A stretch of 5,959 bases of DNA, taken from positions 1-5,959 of the forward strand of contig JAJXXG010000724.1 in the NCBI GenBank assembly GCA_021781255.1, given 5' to 3'. The stretch is from Acidobacteriota bacterium (GTDB lineage Bacteria > Acidobacteriota > Terriglobia > Terriglobales > Acidobacteriaceae). A program made the position numbers and the translations under genes. Every line of letters begins with the position of its first letter. Position 1 is the stretch's first letter. Below are positions 1-5,782 of this stretch, piece by piece. The notes beneath the pieces were generated by a model that did no database searches, was not told the origin of the DNA, and worked only from the letters and a program-made list of their open reading frames with translations.

Positions 1-714
1 GACGGTGGCGACTCCGCCGGTCTGCATCCTTGGAGCGGCGAGACGAAGCTGAATTACACCGGTCCCAAGCCGCCGTTTGAGACGCTCGAAGGCCACGACA
101 AATACTCGTTTCTCAAGACTCCGCGCTGGAAAGATGAGCCCATGGAAGTCGGCCCGCTGGCCCGGCTCATCGTGGCGTACGCCTCCGGCAACACCGACGT
201 CAAGGAACTCGTCGGCCAGACCCTAGGCAAGCTCAACGTTCCTGTCGGCGCGCTCTTCAGCACGCTGGGCAGAACGGCCGCGCGCGCATTAGATGCCGCT
301 CTGGCCATGACGTGGCTCAAGGAGTACTTCAACGAACTGATGGACCGCGTGAAAATCAACGAGGTTTCCACCTTCAACGGCCAGTTCTGGGAACCGCGGA
401 CCTGGCCTGCGGATGCCGAGGGCGTGGGCCTCACCGAGGCACCGCGCGGTGCCCTGGCACACTTCATCAAGATTCACAACGGTGCAATTGAAAACTATCA
501 ACTCGTGGTGCCGACCACCTGGAACGGTTCACCGCGCGATGCTAAGCAGCAGCGCTCGTCGTTCGAGCAGGCGCTCATCGGCACTCCAGTAGCTAACCTG
601 GAACAGCCCGTCGAGATTCTGCGCACCATCCATTCCTTTGACCCGTGCCTGGCCTGCGCCGTGCATCTGTACGATCCGCAGGGACGGCACCTTCACCAGG
701 TCTCCTTCGAGTGA
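1..714 (+). CDS. hyaB: [NiFe] hydrogenase large (catalytic) subunit, C-terminal part
   Basis: Partial gene, open from the left edge (reading frame begins at base 1), leaving 237 residues and a TGA stop. It is the catalytic subunit of a group 1 membrane-bound uptake hydrogenase, which oxidises H2 at a Ni-Fe(CN)2CO centre. Visible hallmarks are the PMEVGPLAR block (residues 47-55), the EAPRGAL motif whose Pro148-Arg149 match the canopy Pro-Arg above the active site in E. coli Hyd-1, and the C-terminal DPCLACAVH motif (214-222). Its two cysteines ligate Ni and Fe, and His222 is the last residue of the mature protein. The 15 residues after His222 (LYDPQGRHLHQVSFE) form the peptide removed on maturation, consistent with the protease gene at 1435-2022. 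The small subunit gene presumably lies upstream, outside the window. Assignment to the large subunit is very secure; the exact subgroup is not resolved. Confidence 0.97.
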   Translation, partial: DGGDSAGLHPWSGETKLNYTGPKPPFETLEGHDKYSFLKTPRWKDEPMEVGPLARLIVAYASGNTDVKELVGQTLGKLNVPVGALFSTLGRTAARALDAALAMTWLKEYFNELMDRVKINEVSTFNGQFWEPRTWPADAEGVGLTEAPRGALAHFIKIHNGAIENYQLVVPTTWNGSPRDAKQQRSSFEQALIGTPVANLEQPVEILRTIHSFDPCLACAVHLYDPQGRHLHQVSFE

Positions 715-1445
715 TGCCAATGAGTGCTTCCGGCGTGCGAGTTAAAAATCTGTTTCCGTCCAATGGCAGCCAGCCCGTTGAGTATCGGCGCATTTATGTG
801 TGGGAGCTGCCTGTTCGCGCCTACCACTGGATCAATGCCCTGGCGCTGGTGGCACTCTGCATCACCGGTTACCTGATCGGAGCTCCCGTCCGCGCGTTCT
901 ATGCGGCAGAGGCCTACCAGCAATACTGGTTTGGCTGGGTGCGCTTCATCCACTTTCTCGCGGCATTTGTCTACGTCTTCAATTTCCTGGCGCGCCTCTA
1001 CTGGGGCTTCGTCGGCAACAAGTACGCGAAGTGGACTTCGTTTATTCCTCTCAAAAGCGCGCAGAGGAAGGAAATCGTCGACGTCATCAAGGCTGACGTC
1101 CTCGAAACCAAGCTGCATGGCCCCATCTCCACAGGACACAATGCGCTGGCCGGGCTCATTTACTTCTTCACATTCCTCGCGTTTGTCTTCCAGACCATCA
1201 CGGGCTTCGCGTTGTATTCCAGCATGAGCAGTTCCTGGCTGCCAAGAATGTTCACCTGGGTCGTGCCCCTTATGGGCGGCGAGTTTGGCGTACGCTTCTG
1301 GCACCATCTTTTTTTATGGTTCTTTGTCTCCTTTGTGATTGTGCACGTGTACCTCGCCTTTTATCACGACTACATCGAGGGCCGCGGAACCATCTCTTCG
1401 ATTGTCGGCGGGTGGAAGTTTGATCGGGTGAAGAATGACAAATAG
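714..1445 (+). CDS. hyaC: Ni/Fe-hydrogenase b-type cytochrome subunit
   Basis: Integral membrane dihaem cytochrome b (243 residues) that anchors the hydrogenase and passes electrons from the small subunit FeS chain to quinone. Four hydrophobic helices are seen at about 40-57, 76-98, 143-167 and 199-217. Histidines placed like haem ligands are His38 (RAYHW), His80 (RFIHF), His197/198 (RFWHH) and His211 (VIVHVY). The N-terminal YVWELPVRAYHWINALA block is typical of the HyaC/HupC family, as is the overall length. The chosen ATG shares one base with the TGA of the large subunit (TGATG), implying translational coupling. A second ATG at 720 would shorten the protein by two residues and cannot be excluded, as neither has a strong Shine-Dalgarno sequence. 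The reading frame is open further upstream (to 645), but that stretch overlaps the large subunit and is unlikely to be used. Confidence 0.95.
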   Translation: MPMSASGVRVKNLFPSNGSQPVEYRRIYVWELPVRAYHWINALALVALCITGYLIGAPVRAFYAAEAYQQYWFGWVRFIHFLAAFVYVFNFLARLYWGFVGNKYAKWTSFIPLKSAQRKEIVDVIKADVLETKLHGPISTGHNALAGLIYFFTFLAFVFQTITGFALYSSMSSSWLPRMFTWVVPLMGGEFGVRFWHHLFLWFFVSFVIVHVYLAFYHDYIEGRGTISSIVGGWKFDRVKNDK

Positions 1446-2022
1446 CTCCCGGAAAACACTGGTCCTTGGGCTCGGCAACATTCTCATGGGCGATGAAGGT
1501 GTAGGCGTCCACGCCGTTCGCGCTCTTGAGAAGCGCGGTCTGCCTGCGTGCGTGGAATTGCTCGATGGTGGCACCGGAGGATTCACACTGCTGGAGCCGC
1601 TCGAGAGCGCTGACCGCATCATCTTGATCGATGCGGCGGCCGACGGCAACCCGCCCGGCACCGTCACACGCACCGAACCGCGCTTCTCGCGCGACTATCC
1701 GCCCACCCTCACCGCGCACGATGTGGGCGTGAAGGACCTGCTGGATGTCTTTTATATGCAGGGGGGCGAGCGGAACATCACGCTCTACGCCATTTCGATT
1801 GACCCACGCCAGCCCATCTCGATGAGCCTATCTCCAGTCGGCGCTCAGGCCATGCAATCCGCCGTTCTCATGGTCCTTCAGGAACTTAAGGCAACGGCGC
1901 ATCGGAACCCGGACCCAGCCTCTGCCATGTGCGACGCCAAACCGGCTCTGTCGGCTTTGACCACTGCCCGGGTCAACCAACTGCCGCACGGCTCGGCAAC
2001 GCCCCAGAAGATCGCAGTCTAA
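1435..2022 (+). CDS. hyaD: Hydrogenase maturation endopeptidase (HyaD/HupD type)
   Basis: Nickel-dependent endopeptidase (195 residues) that cleaves the C-terminal peptide of the [NiFe] large subunit after the last His of its DPCxxCxxH motif, once the metal centre is inserted. The family signature GLGNILMGDEGVGVHAV is at 12-28. The three residues that correspond to the nickel ligands of E. coli HybD are present: Glu21, Asp66 (in ILIDAAAD) and His95 (in TAHDVG). The LLDGGTGG block at 42-49 is also typical. The length resembles HyaD rather than the shorter HybD; the last ~40 residues are Ala/Pro-rich and low in recognisable motifs. The gene overlaps the end of the cytochrome b gene by 11 bases. 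A GGTGAAG stretch ends directly before the ATG, too close for an ideal Shine-Dalgarno. A run of six G lies near 1760-1765, but the frame stays intact. Confidence 0.95.
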   Translation: MTNSSRKTLVLGLGNILMGDEGVGVHAVRALEKRGLPACVELLDGGTGGFTLLEPLESADRIILIDAAADGNPPGTVTRTEPRFSRDYPPTLTAHDVGVKDLLDVFYMQGGERNITLYAISIDPRQPISMSLSPVGAQAMQSAVLMVLQELKATAHRNPDPASAMCDAKPALSALTTARVNQLPHGSATPQKIAV

Positions 2023-2067
2023 CGGTTGCAGAGTTAGCCAAGCACTTGCACCACAGACAGGCCCGAC

Positions 2068-2093
2068 AAGGTAACTACTCAAAAGATTACCTT
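2068..2093 (+). terminator. Inverted repeat downstream of hydrogenase operon, weak terminator candidate
   Basis: AAGGTAA (2068-2074) pairs perfectly with TTACCTT (2087-2093) across a 12-base loop, about 45 bases after the protease stop codon. The stem is short and AT-rich and is not followed by a clear T-run (the next bases are TAGGG), so intrinsic termination would be weak. Position is the main support. Confidence 0.25.
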
Positions 2094-2239
2094 TAGGGAA
2101 AATCCACACAACTTCCAATTCAGTCCGACGCGATTCCCCGCGTGGATTCCGCTTATTGCTTATCTGTTTCTTCAATTACAACAATACTTTCCAAGCGAGA
2201 AACAAGGCGCACTAAAGTAACATCTCAGTGTGAACTTTG

Positions 2240-2261
2240 GTGACCTCGATCACTGTATACT
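2240..2261 (+). promoter_or_regulatory. Possible promoter of the lipoprotein gene with a CRP/FNR-like dyad
   Basis: TATACT at 2256-2261 resembles a sigma-70 -10 box. Directly upstream lies GTGA-CCTCGA-TCAC (2240-2253), which has the half-site arrangement (GTGA-N6-TCAC) bound by CRP/FNR-family regulators. No good -35 hexamer is found at 16-18 bases. The dyad would sit between -35 and -10, a position better suited to repression. This rests on motif inspection only. Confidence 0.22.
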
Positions 2262-2375
2262 TGGGCCACTCCGCAGATTCTGAGCGTGGCCAGCAAATCC
2301 AGCGCAACGTTTTCCGTCCGGATTTGAAAGGGGACTGCGCAAGACGGCTGCGGGTTCTGGGAATGCTTGCTTGCT

Positions 2376-2380
2376 GAGGT
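2376..2380 (+). promoter_or_regulatory. Ribosome binding site that sets the lipoprotein start
   Basis: GAGGT lies 7 bases before the ATG at 2388. This favours ATG 2388 over the in-frame TTG at 2367, which has no comparable site. Confidence 0.5.
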
Positions 2381-2387
2381 TCACCTG

Positions 2388-3722
2388 ATGCTCGGACACC
2401 TTGTGCGCATTGCCTCTGGACGGCATCTCAACATCACTGTCGAATTGGCCGACGTCCGCCTGGGCAGGCTCAGCGCACTCGTTCTGACGCTGTTCGCCCT
2501 GTGCCTGGTGCTTTCCGGTTGCGGAGGCCTTGTCGTCAATCAGTCAGCCCTCGTCTCATTGCTCTCCATACCAGCCTCCATCAACTTCGGCACGGTCACC
2601 GTCGGCCAGTCGGCCACTGCTTCCATCCCCATTCTCAACAAGAGCCTGGTGGCCGTGGAGATTGCAAAGCTCGAGGTCGATGGCCAGACCTTCTCGCTCA
2701 ATGGCTCGATCAATCTACCGGTCACGATTGCACCGGGCTCTACGCTGCAGCTGCAGGTCCGGTTCAATCCATCCATCTCCGGTCAGACGACCGGCCAGCT
2801 TATTGTGGCCACTGGCTCATCGCACGACGGGGCCGCCGTGGTCCAGTTGAACGGCGACGGTGCCAACCAGGGATCGCCCGCACTCAGCGGTTTTTCCTGC
2901 GCCTCAGCCAGCCTTACGGGTCCAGCCACCGACCTTTGTACCATCACGATGAGCGCACCCGCTCAAGGCACTGGCTTCAGCATTGGACTGTCCAGCAGCA
3001 ACGCCGCCCTCGCGGTGCCCGTCGCTGTTTCCGTACCGGCCGGTGCCGTTAGCGCGACCTTCACGGCAACCGCATCCGCTGTTACTCAAGCTCAAAGCGT
3101 TACTCTCATCGCCGCTTCAGCATCGGGTTCAGTGAGTTTCGCCGTACAGCTTAACCCAGCCCTTTCTGTTCTATCCGCCAATGCGGCTGCGATTAATTTC
3201 GGCATCGTAGCGCTCCAGACAACCGCCACTCAGTCCGTGATCCTGACATGCACAGGCTCAGCCTCGGTGACTATCAGCACTGTCAGCGTCACAGGCGCTG
3301 GGTTCACTCTGGAGTCTGCAAGCCTGCCAACCGCCCTGGAGCCGGGCCAGTCCGTCACTCTCGACATCGACTTCGCGCCAGCCTCGGCGGCTGCGGCAAC
3401 CGGCCAGCTCGTCATCGGCAGCAATGCCTCCCAAGGTGCGGCAATCCTAATCCCACTCTCCGGCAGCGGAACGCAATTTGGAGTTCAGCTCAGTTGGAGT
3501 GCCCCAACCAGCACCACGGATACGATCGCCGGATATCACGTGTACCGGTCACCCAGCACCAGCGCCGCATATCAGATCATAAGCTCCACGGGAGCCAATT
3601 CAACAACGTACGAAGACTCCACCGTGCAAAGTGGAACGTCCTATGACTACGTGGTCAAAGCGGTCGACAACTCCGGTGTCGAGAGCGCTCCGTCGAACAT
3701 GACGACCGCCACCATTCCCTAG
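2388..3722 (+). CDS. Predicted lipoprotein with two ASH/choice-of-anchor-D domains and a C-terminal FN3 domain
   Basis: 444 residues. A hydrophobic segment (about 28-42) ends in a lipobox, LSGC, with the lipidated Cys at 45, so the protein should be anchored to a membrane and face outwards. The n-region before it is long (about 27 residues), so a later start is possible. After the Cys come a first ASH-like beta-domain (about 60-158, with INFGTVTVG and the TGQLIV strand), a middle Ig-like segment (about 163-254), a second ASH-like domain (about 256-361, with INFGIVAL and TGQLVI) and an FN3 domain (about 365-444, with IAGYHVYRS, SYDYVVKAVD and SAPSNMT). No catalytic motif is visible. Such proteins are abundant in Acidobacteriota, where their role is undefined; adhesion or scaffold functions are guesses. 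It is probably unrelated to the hydrogenase operon. It ends 9 bases from the convergent kinase gene. Confidence 0.9.
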   Translation: MLGHLVRIASGRHLNITVELADVRLGRLSALVLTLFALCLVLSGCGGLVVNQSALVSLLSIPASINFGTVTVGQSATASIPILNKSLVAVEIAKLEVDGQTFSLNGSINLPVTIAPGSTLQLQVRFNPSISGQTTGQLIVATGSSHDGAAVVQLNGDGANQGSPALSGFSCASASLTGPATDLCTITMSAPAQGTGFSIGLSSSNAALAVPVAVSVPAGAVSATFTATASAVTQAQSVTLIAASASGSVSFAVQLNPALSVLSANAAAINFGIVALQTTATQSVILTCTGSASVTISTVSVTGAGFTLESASLPTALEPGQSVTLDIDFAPASAAAATGQLVIGSNASQGAAILIPLSGSGTQFGVQLSWSAPTSTTDTIAGYHVYRSPSTSAAYQIISSTGANSTTYEDSTVQSGTSYDYVVKAVDNSGVESAPSNMTTATIP

Positions 3723-3731
3723 CCGCAACGC

Positions 3732-4538
3732 TCACCGCATCGCGCCCGACCCTGGTGTATCAACGAGTTCCAGGATGCGCTCCGCGGCTTCGCCCGCCTC
3801 GCTCCGTTCGCCGGAAAATCCCTTCACTCCCAGCACTGCTCGATGAAAAAAGCTCAGTAATTCATGCGACTCCGCCAAAACATGGGGTGTGTTCTTCAGT
3901 AGCGCAAACACCGCCTCGCTTTGTTCCATCGGCTCGACCTTCCAGGCCCCACCGGCGCGGTAGTTCACCAGAAAGATCCAACCGGCTGTGACAGGTTCGC
4001 GTCCCACCGGCGCCTGCCATTCGTCCGGCAGCACTGGCTGCTGAAACGCCCTTCCATTGCGGACCAGCACAGGCCTCGGGTAGGGATGAATCTGTCCTCT
4101 GGAATCAATCAAGGCATACTCATCTGAGTAGTAGGTCGCTCCCCTGCGCAGCAGCTCTACCACCAGCGATGACTTGCCAGCATGCGACATGCCCGGCAAC
4201 AGGATTGCCCTCCCATTCCACACGACCGTCCCGGCATGGACTGCGTATAGGTTGCGTAGATTGCGAATGACCGCATCATCCAGGACCCGAATCAGAAATT
4301 GCATCATCGATGTAGCTGTTGGAGAAAAAGCACACGAAAGGCCATCTGCAATCAGGTCGTATCCGCCTTCCGCTTCTTCGATGCGAGCCAGGCAATGTGG
4401 CGCCCCGTTGAAGGCATGCGTCCGGGGAAGCGTCGGCAACACATACCGCTCCGCGGCCTGTAACAAGCTGCTTGTTGCAGTTTCAATCTGGAGATTGCAC
4501 CCATAGGCGCAAATCCTCAAAACATGAGGTTCCGGCAT
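3732..4538 (-). CDS. HprK-like P-loop serine kinase
   Basis: 268 residues, related to the C-terminal kinase domain of HPr kinase/phosphorylase. A poorly conserved N-terminal part (1-95) is followed by AVHAGTV (99-105), a Walker A loop GMSHAGKS (116-123), and YYSDEYALID (136-145), where Asp139 and Glu140 are candidates for the acidic metal/catalytic pair of this family. A Pro-rich HPYPRP segment (151-156) is also typical. It lacks the N-terminal domain of true HprK, so it is not expected to act on the phosphotransferase protein HPr. Similar proteins occur in lasso-peptide and related RiPP loci, where characterised examples phosphorylate a Ser of the precursor. Here the neighbouring PqqD-like protein, encoded upstream on the same strand, is the obvious candidate partner. 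ATG 4538 has no Shine-Dalgarno and an in-frame stop lies two codons upstream. The gene is convergent with the lipoprotein gene (9-base gap). Confidence 0.85.
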   Translation of the reverse strand: MPEPHVLRICAYGCNLQIETATSSLLQAAERYVLPTLPRTHAFNGAPHCLARIEEAEGGYDLIADGLSCAFSPTATSMMQFLIRVLDDAVIRNLRNLYAVHAGTVVWNGRAILLPGMSHAGKSSLVVELLRRGATYYSDEYALIDSRGQIHPYPRPVLVRNGRAFQQPVLPDEWQAPVGREPVTAGWIFLVNYRAGGAWKVEPMEQSEAVFALLKNTPHVLAESHELLSFFHRAVLGVKGFSGERSEAGEAAERILELVDTPGSGAMR

Positions 4539-4545
4539 AAGTTAC

Positions 4546-4551
4546 ATAATA
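4546..4551 (-). promoter_or_regulatory. Possible -10 box for leaderless transcription of the kinase gene
   Basis: On the minus strand TATTAT is followed by GTAACTT and then the ATG at 4538, a 7-base gap that would put the transcription start at or next to the A of the start codon. There is no Shine-Dalgarno before this ATG, which fits a leaderless mRNA, but no -35 hexamer is evident. The gene may instead be read through from the PqqD-like gene. Confidence 0.25.
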
Positions 4552-4585
4552 GTTCTATAAGGTCACACTGGAGGGTTCGAGCGAA

Positions 4586-4612
4586 GATGGCGACCATCGT
4601 CAGGTCGCCATC
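4586..4612. repeat. Perfect 10-bp inverted repeat (hairpin 1) between the kinase and PqqD-like genes
   Basis: GATGGCGACC (4586-4595) and GGTCGCCATC (4603-4612) are exact reverse complements separated by a 7-base loop. The stem is GC-rich and would be stable as RNA on either strand. Neither side has a T-run, so it is not a classical intrinsic terminator. It lies about 150 bases after the PqqD-like stop codon and 48 bases before the kinase start. Confidence 0.8.
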
Positions 4613-4619
4613 CTAGCCT

Positions 4620-4639
4620 CAGATTTCTCGCGAAATCTG
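4620..4639. repeat. Perfect 8-bp inverted repeat (hairpin 2), tetraloop
   Basis: CAGATTTC (4620-4627) and GAAATCTG (4632-4639) pair exactly around a 4-base loop (TCGC on the plus strand, GCGA on the minus strand). As minus-strand RNA the loop is GCGA, a GNRA-type tetraloop, which would stabilise it. It is 7 bases from hairpin 1. Together they could attenuate, process or stabilise the transcript running from the PqqD-like gene into the kinase gene. Confidence 0.75.
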
Positions 4640-4761
4640 CCGCAAAAGTGGGAGATCGGAGCCCTTTTCGTGCGCCGCCCTAGGCACGTACCACCCCGCA
4701 TGTCGGTCAGTCCGGGGAAACTCGACCCTGGCGAGGCCGCTGCACATGAAAGCAGAGGCGA

Positions 4762-5205
4762 TTAGTAGCTGGGGCCGTTGTTCCTGCTGACTACCGGGCC
4801 GGGCCGGTCGTAGGAAGTAGACTGTGACATTGCACCGCCCGCATAGGCCTTCTGGTCCGACATCGTCATCGAGACCACCAGCGGAAGTGCAATTGCGCCC
4901 AGGGTAGCCAGCACCTGGCGACGCGAAGTACCCGCCGATGCGCCCGAAGCGGTCACGAGATTCTGCGCCTGCAGGCTTAAGATGGCCTGCTCGGCAAGAT
5001 CTTCGGACACGCCGGTATTAAGCGTCCGCTGCATGTTGGCTGTCACCTCGGACAGGGTTGTGGTGCTGCTGCACGCATCCCAGGCCGCACCAGCCGTCGC
5101 GTTGAGCGCGAAGACTTTGTCGTTCCTGGAATCAACGATCACTTTGGATCCGTCTGGAAGTGCATTTACGACCAGATCACCCGCATTCGTACGCTCTACT
5201 TGCAT
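4762..5205 (-). CDS. PqqD-like domain protein with internal Tat-like signal and Ser/Tyr-rich C-terminal tail
   Basis: 147 residues in three parts. Residues 8-86 form a PqqD-like (RiPP recognition element) domain: a strand pair, then VFALNATAGAAWDAC (31-45), TLSEVTANMQ (50-59) and a C-terminal helix ending in LQAQNLV (78-84). After a Gly/Ser/Ala linker comes a twin-arginine-like signal, SRRQVL (94-99), with a hydrophobic stretch to about 112 and an AYA signal-peptidase-like site (120-122). What remains is a 25-residue tail starting GGAMSQ, with Ser127, Ser129, Thr130, Ser131, Tyr132, Ser140, Ser146 and Tyr147. True PqqD is about 90 residues and cytoplasmic, so this is not a PQQ gene, and no PQQ genes are near. 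Proteins of this build occur in several phyla without known function. The tail may be a modified peptide product or a transported tag (inference). The start is well supported by AAAGGAGA 7 bases upstream. Confidence 0.85.
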   Translation of the reverse strand: MQVERTNAGDLVVNALPDGSKVIVDSRNDKVFALNATAGAAWDACSSTTTLSEVTANMQRTLNTGVSEDLAEQAILSLQAQNLVTASGASAGTSRRQVLATLGAIALPLVVSMTMSDQKAYAGGAMSQSTSYDRPGPVVSRNNGPSY

Positions 5206-5212
5206 CGTGTTC

Positions 5213-5220
5213 TCTCCTTT
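5213..5220 (-). promoter_or_regulatory. Strong Shine-Dalgarno of the PqqD-like gene
   Basis: AAAGGAGA on the minus strand, 7 bases before the ATG at 5205. It is the best ribosome binding site in the window, suggesting strong translation, and contrasts with the kinase gene, which has none. Confidence 0.8.
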
Positions 5221-5263
5221 TGCGTTTAGTCTTTTCTAACCCCTGTAACTCTGACTGCGTTGA

Positions 5264-5290
5264 AGTATACCGCGCTCCGTGTCAGGAGCG
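5264..5290 (-). promoter_or_regulatory. Candidate promoter and operator of the PqqD-like gene
   Basis: TATACT on the minus strand (5264-5269) is a good -10 match about 60 bases before the start codon. Just upstream, CGCTCC (5273-5278) and GGAGCG (5285-5290) form a perfect 6-bp inverted repeat with a 6-base spacer. It occupies the -10/-35 spacer and -35 position, where no -35 hexamer is recognisable. A regulator binding there could control the promoter. Based on motif inspection only. Confidence 0.3.
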
Positions 5291-5444
5291 ATATCTATAA
5301 TTTTCAAGTATTTAGTAATGCCTTGAGCACTTCTGGTAACAGACCACGCAGGGTACTTTCGATGTAAGCCACGATCCAACCACCTGCGCTTTCAGGTCCC
5401 TGCAGCCTGTCACCCGGCACGCATAACCCTCTTACTTATCTTGA

Positions 5445-5782
5445 TTCCCGCACTTCGATGACCTGCAGCATCCGCCGCGCGCCGTCCGAAATACAACGCT
5501 GCCGCCCATCCCGGGCGCGTTTTCCATTTCGCGGCGGTCGCACGCGCATCGCGAAGGTATACTGGTGCCATTCCATCTGGGACATCGATTGCTGCGCTGG
5601 CTGGACCGCGCCGGCTGCATCGGTGATGGGTGATCGTTGTGCTTCAGATTACGGAAGATCGCTTTCTCGCCCTCCACCCGGCTGAGCCAAAGTTGGGTCG
5701 CAGCATCGCCTATCATTCGGCACATTGCACCCCGCGCTGGGGCGGCCTTCCGTCTCGGTGGGCATCGTATCCGCAACTATGA
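5445..5782 (+). pseudogene. Probable frame-disrupted gene, possibly S24/S26-type peptidase remnant
   Basis: No intact ORF with a good start fills this stretch, yet two adjoining open segments look coding. The first (5445-5630) includes REGILVPFHLGHRLLRWLD and stops at TGA 5631-5633. The second (5630-5779) includes LQITEDRFLALHP, KLGRSIAYHS and TPRWGG. Its stop TGA (5780-5782) overlaps the ATG of the next gene as ATGA, as expected for the end of a real upstream gene. The break sits on a GGG run (5628-5630): one extra G would join the segments into one frame. The order G-x-L..HRLLRW, then LGR.A, then TPRW faintly resembles the C-terminal half of S24/S26 signal-peptidase-like proteins. Upstream (about 5384-5425), LRFQV and SGPCSLSPGTH in other frames could be a decayed N-terminal GxSMxP region. 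The family assignment is weak; a sequencing error, a decayed gene or chance are all possible. Confidence 0.3.

Larger units (their letters stand above)
2023..2387. other. Intergenic region between hydrogenase operon and lipoprotein gene
   Basis: About 365 bases without a convincing gene. The left half is AT-richer than the flanking genes. It holds a 7-base inverted repeat near the end of the hydrogenase operon (2068-2093), then a possible promoter with a dyad (2240-2261), and ends with the Shine-Dalgarno of the lipoprotein gene. No further hydrogenase maturation genes (hypA-F type) follow on this side. Confidence 0.7.
5206..5444. other. Divergent intergenic region upstream of the PqqD-like gene
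   Basis: Contains the Shine-Dalgarno and candidate promoter/operator of the PqqD-like gene, then an AT-rich patch (about 5290-5320) with a plus-strand TATAAT at 5296-5301 that lacks a matching -35. The remainder to 5444 has no intact gene. Short fragments in different frames at about 5384-5425 may belong to the disrupted gene that follows. Confidence 0.5.

Noticed and set aside
693..1307. 204-codon open frame on the minus strand opposite the cytochrome b gene
   Set aside because: Shadow of a clearly recognised gene; charged, featureless translation and no ribosome binding site seen.
1760..1765. Run of six G in the hydrogenase protease gene as a slippage or frameshift site
   Set aside because: The frame is intact and all family motifs are in one frame on both sides; nothing suggests recoding.
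4762..5205. PqqD of pyrroloquinoline quinone biosynthesis
   Set aside because: Too long, carries a signal-like segment and tail, and no pqqA, pqqB, pqqC or pqqE gene is near.
5296..5301. Perfect TATAAT on the plus strand as promoter of the nucleotidyltransferase
   Set aside because: No -35 hexamer at 16-18 bases upstream, and almost 480 bases from the start codon in an AT-rich patch where chance matches are likely.
5626..5685. 19-codon plus-strand frame (MGDRCASDYG...) as a possible peptide precursor
   Set aside because: No Shine-Dalgarno, very short, and lies across the suspected frameshift of a larger gene.
5432..5776. 114-codon minus-strand open frame in the divergent region
   Set aside because: Rich in Arg, Cys and Pro with no recognisable motif, a pattern typical of antisense frames in GC-rich DNA; the plus-strand frames and the ATGA junction explain the region better.
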